Positions 27,630-37,500 of a DNA stretch of 64,000 bases are shown in pieces (the stretch's first letter is position 1; the number at the start of each line of letters is the position of its first letter). Origin of the DNA: Lacinutrix sp. (GTDB taxonomy: Bacteria; Bacteroidota; Bacteroidia; Flavobacteriales; Flavobacteriaceae); contig NZ_JAQWGS010000004.1 in the NCBI RefSeq assembly GCF_029238095.1, forward strand, positions 1 to 64,000, read 5' to 3'. The notes under the pieces were generated by a model that searched no databases, had not been told where the DNA came from, and worked only from the letters and a program-made list of their open reading frames with translations. The position numbers and the translations under genes are program-made.

Positions 27630-28697
27630 ATGCTGAAAAACAAAAAAATTCTTATTGCATTCGCTATTATACCTGCTTTTCTAATAGTCAAGGTGTTAGC
27701 GAAATTTCCGAATTTTATTGAAGCCTATTACAGCAAAGGTTTGTACACTATTACGTCTAAATTGTTTCGTTATACTTTAGGTTGGATACCGTTTTCTTTT
27801 GGAGATTTAATCTATAGCCTTGGTATTTTATATATAATAAGATGGCTAGTAATCAATAGAAAACGTATGCTAAAGAATTTTAAACATTGGTTAATTGATG
27901 TTTTTGCTGCAGTTTCTTTTATTTATATAGCCTTTCATTTATTTTGGGCCATGAATTATTACCGCTTACCGCTTCATGAAAACCTAAACTTAAAAGCAGA
28001 TTATACTACAGAGGAATTAACTATAGTGACTAAAAATCTTATTGATAGGTCTAACGCTATTCATCTTAAAATTGTAAAAAACGACACTTTAAAAGTTGAG
28101 TTTCCGTATACCAAATCTGAAGTTATTACTAAAACACCAGAAAGTTATGCTGGGCTTCAAAAAATATTTCCAGAATTAGAATATAAAGGAGTGAGCATAA
28201 AAAAATCGCTGTTAAGCTTACCACTTACTTATATGGGTTTTAGTGGTTATTTAAATCCGTTAACCAACGAAGCACATATTAACAATTTAATTCCTGTATT
28301 TAAATTCCCTACAACTACAGCTCATGAAATTGCGCACCAATTAGGTTATGCAGCAGAAAACGAGGCTAATTTTATTGGTTTTTTAGCAGCAACACATCAT
28401 AAAGACCTTTATTTTAAATATTCTGGTTATACTTTTGGATTACGCCATTGTCTTCATGAGGTGTATAGACGAAATCCTCAACAATACGACACGCTTCTAA
28501 AAACCATTAATCCAGGAATATTAAAAAATTATCAAGAGGTTCGCGAGTTCTGGATGAGCCATGAAAACCCAATAGAACCTTTATTTCAAACTACATATAA
28601 CAACTACTTAGAAGCTAATAACCAAAAAGGAGGCATGAAAAGTTATAGTTACGTTGTCGCACTTTTAGTAAATTATCTCCAAGATAAAACACTTTAA
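27630..28697 (+). CDS. DUF3810 membrane protein with HExxH motif
   Basis: A 355-residue protein with three hydrophobic segments in the first 115 residues and a soluble C-terminal domain. It contains THEIAHQLGY, with HExxH at 232-236, and EANFIGF downstream giving a possible third ligand, so a zinc metalloprotease is plausible. This matches DUF3810, whose biological role is unknown. TATTTTTG at 27618-27625 sits four bases before the ATG. Confidence 0.85.
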   Translation: MLKNKKILIAFAIIPAFLIVKVLAKFPNFIEAYYSKGLYTITSKLFRYTLGWIPFSFGDLIYSLGILYIIRWLVINRKRMLKNFKHWLIDVFAAVSFIYIAFHLFWAMNYYRLPLHENLNLKADYTTEELTIVTKNLIDRSNAIHLKIVKNDTLKVEFPYTKSEVITKTPESYAGLQKIFPELEYKGVSIKKSLLSLPLTYMGFSGYLNPLTNEAHINNLIPVFKFPTTTAHEIAHQLGYAAENEANFIGFLAATHHKDLYFKYSGYTFGLRHCLHEVYRRNPQQYDTLLKTINPGILKNYQEVREFWMSHENPIEPLFQTTYNNYLEANNQKGGMKSYSYVVALLVNYLQDKTL

Positions 28698-28766
28698 CAG
28701 TATTCGTTTGTATTAGAATAATTCTAATTATTATATTTAGAAATTATTATCCTATTAAACTATCTC

Positions 28767-31700
28767 ATGATAAAAAAAACAATTCTACTTGCATGTCTTG
28801 TGCTAACAATTAATGTATTCGCACAGGAAAATGTCCCAAAAAACGATGGTGTAAAAACCATAAGTTCTAATTACACAGTAGTTACAAATGCTGAAATTCA
28901 CGTCTCTCCTACTCAGGTTATAGAGAATGGTACCATGGTTATAAAAGATGGTAAAATAGTATCTATTGGTAACAATGTGTCTATTCCAAAAAACGCTGTT
29001 GTTACAGATTTAAGTGGCAAAAGCGTTTATCCTTCTTTTATAGACCTCTACTCTACTTTTGGTGTAGAAAAACCTAAAAGATCAGGTAGCAACTCTAGAA
29101 CACCACAATATGATGCCGAAAGAGAAGGACACTACTGGAACGACCATATTAGAGCAGAACAAAATGCTATCGATAAATTTAGCTACAATACAAAAGAAGC
29201 CGAAAAGCTAATTGCTGCAGGTTTTGGCGTTGTAAATACGCATATTGAAGACGGGATTATTCGTGGTACAGGAACCTTAGTAGCATTAAATTCTGAAGGA
29301 TCTAATGCAAATAGAATTCTTAGTACAAAATCGGCACAATTTTTAGGCACAAGTAAAAGTGCCACTTCTAGACAGTCTTATCCAAATTCAATTATGGGTT
29401 CTTTTGCTTTATTGCGCCAAGTAAATATGGATGCTAAATGGTACCAAACAGGAACAGCAAAAGAAAAAGACAGAAGTTTAGAAGCGTTTAATGCTAATAA
29501 AAACCTTGTTCAAATTATTGAAGCAGGAAGTAAAATGAATGCATTACGTTTGGATAAAATTGGTGATCAATTTAATACACAGTATGTTTTTGTTGGTGGT
29601 GGAGATGAATATGAATATATAAAAGAAATTAAAGCAACTAATGGAAGTTTTATTCTACCAGTAAACTTTCCAGATGCTTACGATATGGAAAATCCGTTTT
29701 TAGCAAACTCTGTTGATTTAGCAGATTTACGCGAATGGAACCAAAAACCACACAACCCTAAAATTTTAGCTGAAAACAATGTAACATTTGCCTTATCAAC
29801 CTATAAGCTTAAAGATGCTAAAGAATTTATGCCAAACCTTTTAAAAGCCATAGAAGCTGGCTTACCTAAAGACAAGGCTTTAGCGGCATTAACCACAATT
29901 CCTGCTCAAATACTTGGTAAAAGCAACGAAATAGGAAGCTTACAAACAGGAGCTTATGCTAACTTTTTAGTAACCTCTGGCGATATATTTGATAAAGAAA
30001 CAACTCTGTTTCAAAACTGGGTTGCTGGAACTAAAAACGAGTTAAAGCCTTTAAACCAAAAAGATATTCGTGGTGATTACACTTTTAATCTTGGTAATAC
30101 AGATTACGAATTGTCTATTAAAGGAAAAATAGAAAAGTTGAAATCTCAAGTAAAAGCAGACAATAAAACTTTAGGCTCTAAAATTAGTTTTGATGAGGAT
30201 TGGATGAATCTTACCTTCTCTACTGTAGATACTATAAAGCAAGAATTTATTCGTTTAGTTGCTAATATAGAAAATACAAGTGCTTTTAGTGGTAAAGCTA
30301 TTTTTCCTAATGGAAACGAAAGTACTTTCTTTGCTACTAAAAAAACAGATAGTAAAGCTGCTGATGATAAAAATGAAAAAGATGATGATGATAAAGAAGC
30401 AGGAGATGATGATAAAAATGAAGAAAAAGGAGAAAAAAGCGACAAAGATGCCGTTGCCAATACTGATAAATTATTTCCAGTAACCTTCCCAAATATGGCT
30501 TATGGTTTTGAAACCTTACCAAAACAAGAAACTATATTATTTAAAAATGTAACGGTTTGGACTAACGAAAAAGAAGGTATCTTAAAAAATACAGACGTAT
30601 TAATTAAAGATGGTAAGATTTCTAAAATAGGACAAAACCTTAGTACAAATAATGCTCAAGTTATAAACGGAGAAGGTAAACACTTAACTTCTGGTATTAT
30701 AGACGAACATGCACATATAGCAACATCATCTGTAAACGAGTCTGGACATAACTCTACAGCAGAAGTAACACAAGAAGATGTAATCAATCCAGAAGACATC
30801 AGTATTTACAGAAACCTTGCTGGTGGTGTTACATCTATTCAAATTTTACATGGCTCTGCTAACCCAATTGGTGGTCGTTCTGCGGTTATTAAACTTAAAT
30901 GGGGAGAATCAGCAGACAACCTATTGTATAAAGACATGCCTAAGTTTATAAAATTTGCATTAGGAGAAAATGTAAAACAAAGTAATTGGGGAGATGTTGA
31001 AACTGTACGTTTTCCTCAAACAAGAATGGGAGTTGAACAAGTTTACACAGATTACTTCCAACGTGCCAAAGAGTATGATGCTAAAAAGAAAAGCGGACAA
31101 ACTTATAGAAAAGACGTAGAAATGGAAGTAATTGCCGAAATTTTAAACAAAGAACGCTTTATTAGTTGCCACTCTTATGTACAAAGTGAAATTAATATGT
31201 TAATGAAGGTTGCAGAAAAATTCGACTTTAACATCAACACATTTACGCATATTTTAGAAGGCTATAAAGTAGCAGACAAAATGAAAGCTCATGGTGTAGG
31301 TGGTTCTACTTTTAGCGACTGGTGGGCTTATAAATACGAAGTTAATGATGCAATACCATTTAACGCTGCAATTATGCATAATGCAGGAGTAACAGTGGCA
31401 ATAAATAGTGATGACAGTGAAATGTCTAGACGTTTAAATCAAGAAGCTGCAAAATCTGTTAAGTACGGAAATATTAGTGAGGAAGAGGCTTGGGAATTTG
31501 TAACATTAAATCCTGCTAAGCTATTACATATCGATGATCGTGTTGGTAGTATTAAAGTAGGAAAAGATGCAGATGTTGTTTTATGGAACGACCATCCTAT
31601 GTCTATTTATGCTAAAGCAGAAAAAACAATTATTGATGGCATTACTTATTTTGATATAGATCGTGATAAAAAACTACGTGAGGCAATTAAAAAAGAGAAA

Positions 31701-31805
31701 AACGAATTAACAACACTAATGCTTCAAGCTAAAAATAAAGGCTTAAAAACAAAACCGATTGAAAAGAAAGAGAAAGCACATTTTCACTGTGACTCAGAAT
31801 TTTAA
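28767..31805 (+). CDS. Large secreted amidohydrolase-family protein (two halves)
   Basis: A 1012-residue exported protein with a signal peptide at 1-20. The first half (about 35-430) has the amidohydrolase composite-domain start (NAEIHVSPTQVIENGTMVIKDG) and end (EIGSLQTGAYANFLV). Where an HxH metal motif is expected it reads YPSFIDLYSTFG, so it is probably inactive. A strongly acidic Asp/Glu/Lys linker lies at about 530-570. The second half has a proper metal site, IIDEHAHIA (HxH), with later CHSYVQSE, FTHILEG and NSDDSEMSRR. It is probably a periplasmic hydrolase of unknown substrate. A related gene follows after 78 bases. Confidence 0.88.
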   Translation: MIKKTILLACLVLTINVFAQENVPKNDGVKTISSNYTVVTNAEIHVSPTQVIENGTMVIKDGKIVSIGNNVSIPKNAVVTDLSGKSVYPSFIDLYSTFGVEKPKRSGSNSRTPQYDAEREGHYWNDHIRAEQNAIDKFSYNTKEAEKLIAAGFGVVNTHIEDGIIRGTGTLVALNSEGSNANRILSTKSAQFLGTSKSATSRQSYPNSIMGSFALLRQVNMDAKWYQTGTAKEKDRSLEAFNANKNLVQIIEAGSKMNALRLDKIGDQFNTQYVFVGGGDEYEYIKEIKATNGSFILPVNFPDAYDMENPFLANSVDLADLREWNQKPHNPKILAENNVTFALSTYKLKDAKEFMPNLLKAIEAGLPKDKALAALTTIPAQILGKSNEIGSLQTGAYANFLVTSGDIFDKETTLFQNWVAGTKNELKPLNQKDIRGDYTFNLGNTDYELSIKGKIEKLKSQVKADNKTLGSKISFDEDWMNLTFSTVDTIKQEFIRLVANIENTSAFSGKAIFPNGNESTFFATKKTDSKAADDKNEKDDDDKEAGDDDKNEEKGEKSDKDAVANTDKLFPVTFPNMAYGFETLPKQETILFKNVTVWTNEKEGILKNTDVLIKDGKISKIGQNLSTNNAQVINGEGKHLTSGIIDEHAHIATSSVNESGHNSTAEVTQEDVINPEDISIYRNLAGGVTSIQILHGSANPIGGRSAVIKLKWGESADNLLYKDMPKFIKFALGENVKQSNWGDVETVRFPQTRMGVEQVYTDYFQRAKEYDAKKKSGQTYRKDVEMEVIAEILNKERFISCHSYVQSEINMLMKVAEKFDFNINTFTHILEGYKVADKMKAHGVGGSTFSDWWAYKYEVNDAIPFNAAIMHNAGVTVAINSDDSEMSRRLNQEAAKSVKYGNISEEEAWEFVTLNPAKLLHIDDRVGSIKVGKDADVVLWNDHPMSIYAKAEKTIIDGITYFDIDRDKKLREAIKKEKNELTTLMLQAKNKGLKTKPIEKKEKAHFHCDSEF

Positions 31806-31883
31806 GAATCAATTTCAGTTTCAATCTAATTAAAGAAGACTTCTAAAGTATTACAGTCTTCAAAATTTAAAAATATTTTCAAA

Positions 31884-33185
31884 ATGAAACAATTAAATTA
31901 TAAAATATTAGCCTTTGCAGTATTACTTTCATCTATAGTAATAGCTCAACAAACACCTGCTTCTAAGCAAACCAATGCCATTTCTATTGAAGGTGCAACT
32001 GCACATCTAGGAAATGGAGAAGTTATTGAGAATTCTCTAATTATGTTTAACAATGGTAAGTTTACTTTTGTTGGCAGTGCCAATACAAAAATTGCACGTC
32101 AAGGCAAAGTTATGAATGCTACAGGAAAACATTTATATCCTGGTTTTATAGCTCCAAATTCTACTTTAGGTTTAGTAGAAGTAGATGCTGTAAGAGCCAG
32201 TAATGATGCTGATGAAGTTGGAGCAATGAATCCACACATAAGAAGCTTAATAGCCTATAATACAGAGTCTAAGATTATTGAGTCTATGAGACCTAATGGA
32301 GTATTAATGGGACAAATTACGCCAAGAGGTGGACGTATTTCGGGAACCTCATCTATTGTACAGTTTGACGCCTGGAATTGGGAAGACGCAGCTATTAAAG
32401 CAGATGATGGAATTCACTTAAATTGGCCTAATCCTTTTTCTCGTGGTCGTTGGTGGTTAGGAGAACCATCGATGCTAAAAGAAAATAAAAATTATAAAAA
32501 ACAAATAGAAGAATTGGCTTCTTACTTTGCTGAAAGTAAAGCATACCAAGCAAGTAACAAGTCGCCAAGACATCTACCTTTTGAGGCTTTACAAGGTGTT
32601 ATTGAGGGCTCCAAAAAATTATATGTACACGTTGATGGAGAAAGAGGTATTACAGATGCTATAAACTTTGCAAAAAACACAAATATTAAACATATAGTAA
32701 TTGTTGGTGGCTATGAAGCTCACAAAGTAAGTAGCTTATTAAAACAAAACAATATTCCTGTCTTATTACAACGTGTACATAGCGAACCTAATAATGATGA
32801 CGACGATTACGATTTACCATTTAAATTAGCAAATAAATTAGTTAACGCTGGTGTATTGGTTGGTTTAGAAAATGCTGGAGGTATGGAACGTATGAATGCC
32901 AGAAACCTACCTTTTTTGGCTGGCACTTGTGCTGCTTATGGTTTAAATAAAGAACAAGCCTTGAGTTTAATTACTTTAAATACGGCTAAAATTTTAGGTA
33001 TAGATAACATGGTTGGTTCTCTAGAAGTAGGTAAAGATGCTACGCTTTTTATTAGCGAAGGTGATGCTTTAGACATGAGAACAAATAAGTTAGAAAAAGC
33101 GTATATTCAAGGACGAGATATTAGTTTAGAATCTCACCAAACAGAATTATACAAACGTTACAGTAATAAATACAAGCAGCAATAA
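31884..33185 (+). CDS. Secreted amidohydrolase-like protein, probably without metal site
   Basis: A 433-residue exported protein (signal peptide 1-21, ending VIAQ) with amidohydrolase ends: AHLGNGEVIENSLIMFNNGKF at the start and GSLEVGKDATLFI at the end. Where HxH should be, it reads YPGFIAPNSTLGL, like the first half of the preceding protein, so the metal centre looks absent. It may act as a partner or structural subunit of the upstream protein, with which it is probably co-transcribed. That is inference from adjacency and similarity. Confidence 0.85.
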   Translation: MKQLNYKILAFAVLLSSIVIAQQTPASKQTNAISIEGATAHLGNGEVIENSLIMFNNGKFTFVGSANTKIARQGKVMNATGKHLYPGFIAPNSTLGLVEVDAVRASNDADEVGAMNPHIRSLIAYNTESKIIESMRPNGVLMGQITPRGGRISGTSSIVQFDAWNWEDAAIKADDGIHLNWPNPFSRGRWWLGEPSMLKENKNYKKQIEELASYFAESKAYQASNKSPRHLPFEALQGVIEGSKKLYVHVDGERGITDAINFAKNTNIKHIVIVGGYEAHKVSSLLKQNNIPVLLQRVHSEPNNDDDDYDLPFKLANKLVNAGVLVGLENAGGMERMNARNLPFLAGTCAAYGLNKEQALSLITLNTAKILGIDNMVGSLEVGKDATLFISEGDALDMRTNKLEKAYIQGRDISLESHQTELYKRYSNKYKQQ

Positions 33186-33230
33186 TATTATTTAGAAGTA
33201 CATCTCTAATTAAACTTTATACTCTAAATC

Positions 33231-33596
33231 ATGAAAAAAACACTAATATTTGCTTTTACTTTGTTTAGTTTGCTAGGCTTTTCTCAAGAGAAAGAAGCAA
33301 AAAAAACAGAGTTGCCTTTTTTAATTAGCGTTGGCAATACTGGTGTTTTTAATTCGGTTTATAGTAGGTTAGATTTTATAAGTAAAAACATAACAAAAAA
33401 TACAACATCACTTCAACGTTTAGAGGAGATGCGTCATGGTCAATTAATAATATCTACAAAACCTTTAGCCGAATCTTTTAATAGTATTTATCTTGAAACT
33501 AGACCTAGTTTAAATATTGAATTACAGCAAATCATGTTTAGCGGTAATTTTCCAAACCCAAGTTTAAGGCGATTTCCGGTAGTTATTAAACAATAA
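33231..33596 (+). CDS. Small exported protein of unknown function
   Basis: A 121-residue protein with a clear signal peptide (KKTLIFAFTLFSLLGFSQ) and a short mature part with no recognised motif. It starts 45 bases after the amidohydrolase pair and ends before a strong terminator, so it is probably the last gene of that transcript. Confidence 0.65.
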   Translation: MKKTLIFAFTLFSLLGFSQEKEAKKTELPFLISVGNTGVFNSVYSRLDFISKNITKNTTSLQRLEEMRHGQLIISTKPLAESFNSIYLETRPSLNIELQQIMFSGNFPNPSLRRFPVVIKQ

Positions 33597-33598
33597 AA

Positions 33599-33620
33599 AA
33601 AAGAGCCAATTGGCTCTTTT
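33599..33620 (+). terminator. Bidirectional terminator
   Basis: A perfect 22-base palindrome (AAAAGAGCCAA / TTGGCTCTTTT) flanked by A and T runs, lying between convergent genes. Confidence 0.88.
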
Positions 33621-33643
33621 TTTATTATGAAGAAGTGTTGTTA

Positions 33644-34438
33644 TTATTTTGAAACTGCTGCTTCTGGTTTGGCAAAAACAGTATCTTCAAGTTTATTTTT
33701 AGATAAAATAACATCTGTAAACAATAAATCATTTCGCTTATCTCCAATTATAAAACCATCTGCATTATACCATTCTAAGGTTTTAGGTAACAACATTTCG
33801 TTAACCATTTGCCAATTAGTATATTTTATAAAATGCCAATCTTTACTTTTTTCTTTAGTAAAATAAGTTACAGTATAACCTAACCAAGTCATTTTATTAG
33901 TTTCAGCATCATAATACATAATGTATTCGTCTTCTGGAGATTCGCCAACTTCAGCTGCATAACTAATTTTTATTCCAGGATATGTTTTACTATCAACTTT
34001 AAGAGGTTCAACATTTGTATAGGTAATACCATCATCTGCCAATATATAAGGCATGGCATAGAAATAAAACATTAAGTTGTAATAAAACTGCGGATTTCCT
34101 TCATACTTGTTTTCTCCTTTATTTATTAGCCAAGCTTCTTTTCCTATATAACCAATTTTAAAAGCATCAGTTTATATTAGTGACCTTCTGTCTTTTAAAT
34201 CTGTTGTTGTTGTTTCGTCTCCTGTTGGTTTTTTTATAGTGAAGACTAAAGTATTAAAGGTATTCCATTGGTCTATGCCTCCATGAGCATTTAATATTTT
34301 TGTAACATTTTCTGGATAGATTGATGTTGTTATATCTAATTTTTCTTCAAAGTAGTCTGCATTAACAACTGGTTTTGTTTCTTGTTTACATGCCAAGACT
34401 ATAATTAATGTTAAAGCAAGTATTAGGTAGTTTTTCAT
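33644..34438 (-). pseudogene. DUF6503-like lipoprotein gene with an in-frame stop
   Basis: From the ATG at 34438 the frame gives MKNYLILALTLIIVLAC, a lipoprotein signal with Cys17, and continues to a TAA at 34172-34174. The same frame then runs on without shift: TDAFKIGYIGKEAWLINKG, FYYNLMFYFYAMPYILADDG and so on to 33644. Both parts together give about 264 codons of a single DUF6503-like lipoprotein. One base change would explain the stop. The family function is unknown. It could be a recent pseudogene or a sequencing error. Confidence 0.78.
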
Positions 34439-34489
34439 AATATATTTTAGTTTGATTATGAGTCGTAAATTGAAAATGAACATTACAAA

Positions 34490-34517
34490 AAAAGCTTCAG
34501 TGTGAACTGAAGCTTTT
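34490..34517 (-). terminator. Terminator of the 1439-residue T9SS protein gene
   Basis: A 12-bp perfect stem (AAAAGCTTCAGT / ACTGAAGCTTTT) with a 4-base loop and a T run on the minus-strand side. Confidence 0.85.
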
Positions 34518-34537
34518 TAAATTACTATTATATTTTA

Positions 34538-37500
34538 TTATTCTATTATTAATTTCTTAATGGTTTGTTTATTGTTTTGGTTTAGTTTTACAAAATACAA
34601 TCCTGCTTGTAGGTTTTTAAAATTAAGCTGAAGTGTTTCGCTTATAACATCTTTAATCACTATTTTACCTTGAACATCTATTATTTCTATAGAGGCAGTT
34701 CCACTTGAAATATTATTTAACTTAATATTTATAGTACTAGTTGCTGGATTTGGAAATAAAGCAAAGCCATTGACGTTAAATTCATCTACAGATAAATTAT
34801 TTTCTACAAATTCTGTTTCAAAAGTATTTGTTATTACTGGAGCATTAAAATCGAAATAAATTTCAGCAGTATTAGGAATAATAGTACCAACTGCATAACC
34901 AGCGTTTGGTTTTATTTTATAGTAAACGTAACCATTACTTGCAAAATCGTCTTGAGATTGTGCTGGTAAATTAATGTTATCGAATGTCCAAGTTAACTGA
35001 TTTCCGTTTCGCATCATTACAACATCATGAGTTGCTCTTAAAAACTGTAATGTGCTTAAATCTAATTGTGAATCTACAGTATTTTCTATTCTAACATTTA
35101 TAGCTTCTGCAGTACCAACATTTTGGAACCTAATGGTATAATAAAGGTACTCGTCTGTTGTTACAAAATCATTATAAATAATATCTGGACCTTGAGATTC
35201 TTTAATATCATTGGGATCGTAAGAACCAATAACTTCTTGAGTGACTATAGAAACATTGTTTTCGCTAACCACGTCGTTTGCAGCAGTTGTATAGACCACA
35301 GAACTTGTAACATACTCACCTAGGTTTACTGTAACTGGAGTATATAATCTAAACCAAACCACTCTTGACTCACCTGGTAAAAGGTTTGTAAAATCTACTG
35401 TAGCTCCTGTTGCTGTTTGTGTAACTGTTAATCCTGAATCTAATGGATTGGCATCTAAGTAATCTACAATTGTGTCATGAATAAAAGTTACTGTTCCTGA
35501 GGCTATAGTCGTTGAACCCAAATTTTCAATAACTAAATCGTTCCAATAATTAAATCCTGGTCTTGGCGAACTAAATGGAATTAAATAAACCGATAAATCT
35601 TCACAAGCCATTTGCTCTGTAATTGGAAAATCTACAGTTACAGTGTTGCCATTTAACACTGTAATGTCCTGGAACAATGCTGTTGGAATGTTAAAGCAGT
35701 TCTCGTAACCTGTATTTGTTGCAAAAGTTATATCGTAACTGTTTGCTTCATCTTGATTTATTATATTAAAGCTTCCTGTGTTAGAATTTACTGTGCTTAT
35801 GTTTCCATCATTATTAATTTCATAAGTAAAGAATCCGTTTGTAAAAGGTACATCTGTTCCATTAAAAACGCCATCGTTATTATTATCTAAGAAGGCATTA
35901 ACATCTATAAATCCTATATTACTTGCGCAAAACACATCAAAATCTATTGGGTCATTTTCACAACTAATTACAGAGCCATCAGATTGTATATAGACTGTTG
36001 CAGTTGTTCCTGTAGTTGTAAATGTTAAACCAGATAAATCTCCACTATTATTTAAACCATAAGGATTATCTGCATTTAAATTTGTTGTTCCATCACTATC
36101 TAAAACAATAAGCTCATCAAAATTAAATTCGGTAGAACCAGAGTTAAAAACAATATATAATGAGGAACCATCATTACTACTAAAGTTGTATTGTTGTGTT
36201 TCGTTGTTGGTATAACAAAAATTAGTATTTACAGATTGACCAGAAGCACAGTCTACCATTACGTTTGGATCTGCCCTTGTTATAAAACTTGAAGCATTAC
36301 AGTTATCTGCATTACCATTTGGATTGTAAGGTATAATAGTAACAAAATATTGTGTATCATAATTTAATGTCCCAAAATCGTATGTGGTTACATTACCAAC
36401 ATCTACCATATCTAAAACAATTTCTCCTGTAGAGGTTACGAGATTTAAATTATAGCCTGTTACATAACCAGTTGCTGTTGTCCAAGTTATGTCTGTGTTT
36501 TCATTTACATCTACAGCTAAATCTTGAGGTGTTGTTACTACAGCATTACACGTTGGTATTGCAGAAGTGTCTAAACAACTTACTACGTAATCTATTGTCG
36601 AGTAATTACTTCCTGGGCAATCAATACTAGCATCAGAATCTACATAAATTGTAATAGTGTCTCCTGAGGCTTCAAATATTAAATTTGTTAGGTCTCCAGC
36701 GTTACCATATGGAGTCGCTGCATTTAAATTTGTAACACCATCACTATCTAAAACTATTAATTCATCGTAAATATTTTCAACTTGACCAGAAACAATAACC
36801 AATTGTAAAGGTGTGCCATCACTACTAGTATACGTGTATTGTAATGTTTCGTTATTCGAATAACAAAACGAGGCTGTTACAGGCTGACCACATGTTACTG
36901 TAACTGGACAATTACTTGTTATAATGTCGAAAAACGAAAGCGATGAACACTCACTATTAACCTCATTTACAGAAGCTGTTATCGTTTGGTTTGTATTTAC
37001 TGGCAAATAACTTGATGGATTTTGTATTGCATTTACTTGATTAGCAGCATCTGCTGTACTTTCATAAAAAGTTACTGTATATTGATTAAAGTCTAAACCA
37101 TCTAAAATTTCAGGAATTGTAATTGTTAAATCGTAAGCCTGATTTGGGTCGCAAGACGTTAAATTACTTGCTGTACCAAGTACTGGATAGAAGCCTATAT
37201 TTACAGTTGTTGTATCTGTATTTACACAACCTGTAACTGTATTAGTAATAGTTACTGTATAATCTCCAGATTGCGTTACCATAATGGTAGGCGTGTCTTC
37301 TCCAGTATTCCATTGGTAAATACAATCTTGTTGTGTCACTGTGTAAGGCGCTAACATAATTGTATTACCTGAACATAAACTGTAAACATCTTCAAAAATA
37401 ATTATTGGCAACTCATTTATTTGTAAGTTAATGGTAGTTATTACATAGTCTCCTGTCGCTGTTGCTGTAACTCCTGCATAAACAACTGTTACATTAGGAT

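Noticed and set aside
30146-30522. Antisense open frames over the acidic linker of the amidohydrolase
   Set aside because: They are Ser- or His/Leu-rich translations of a low-complexity Asp/Glu/Lys-coding stretch, with no start signal.
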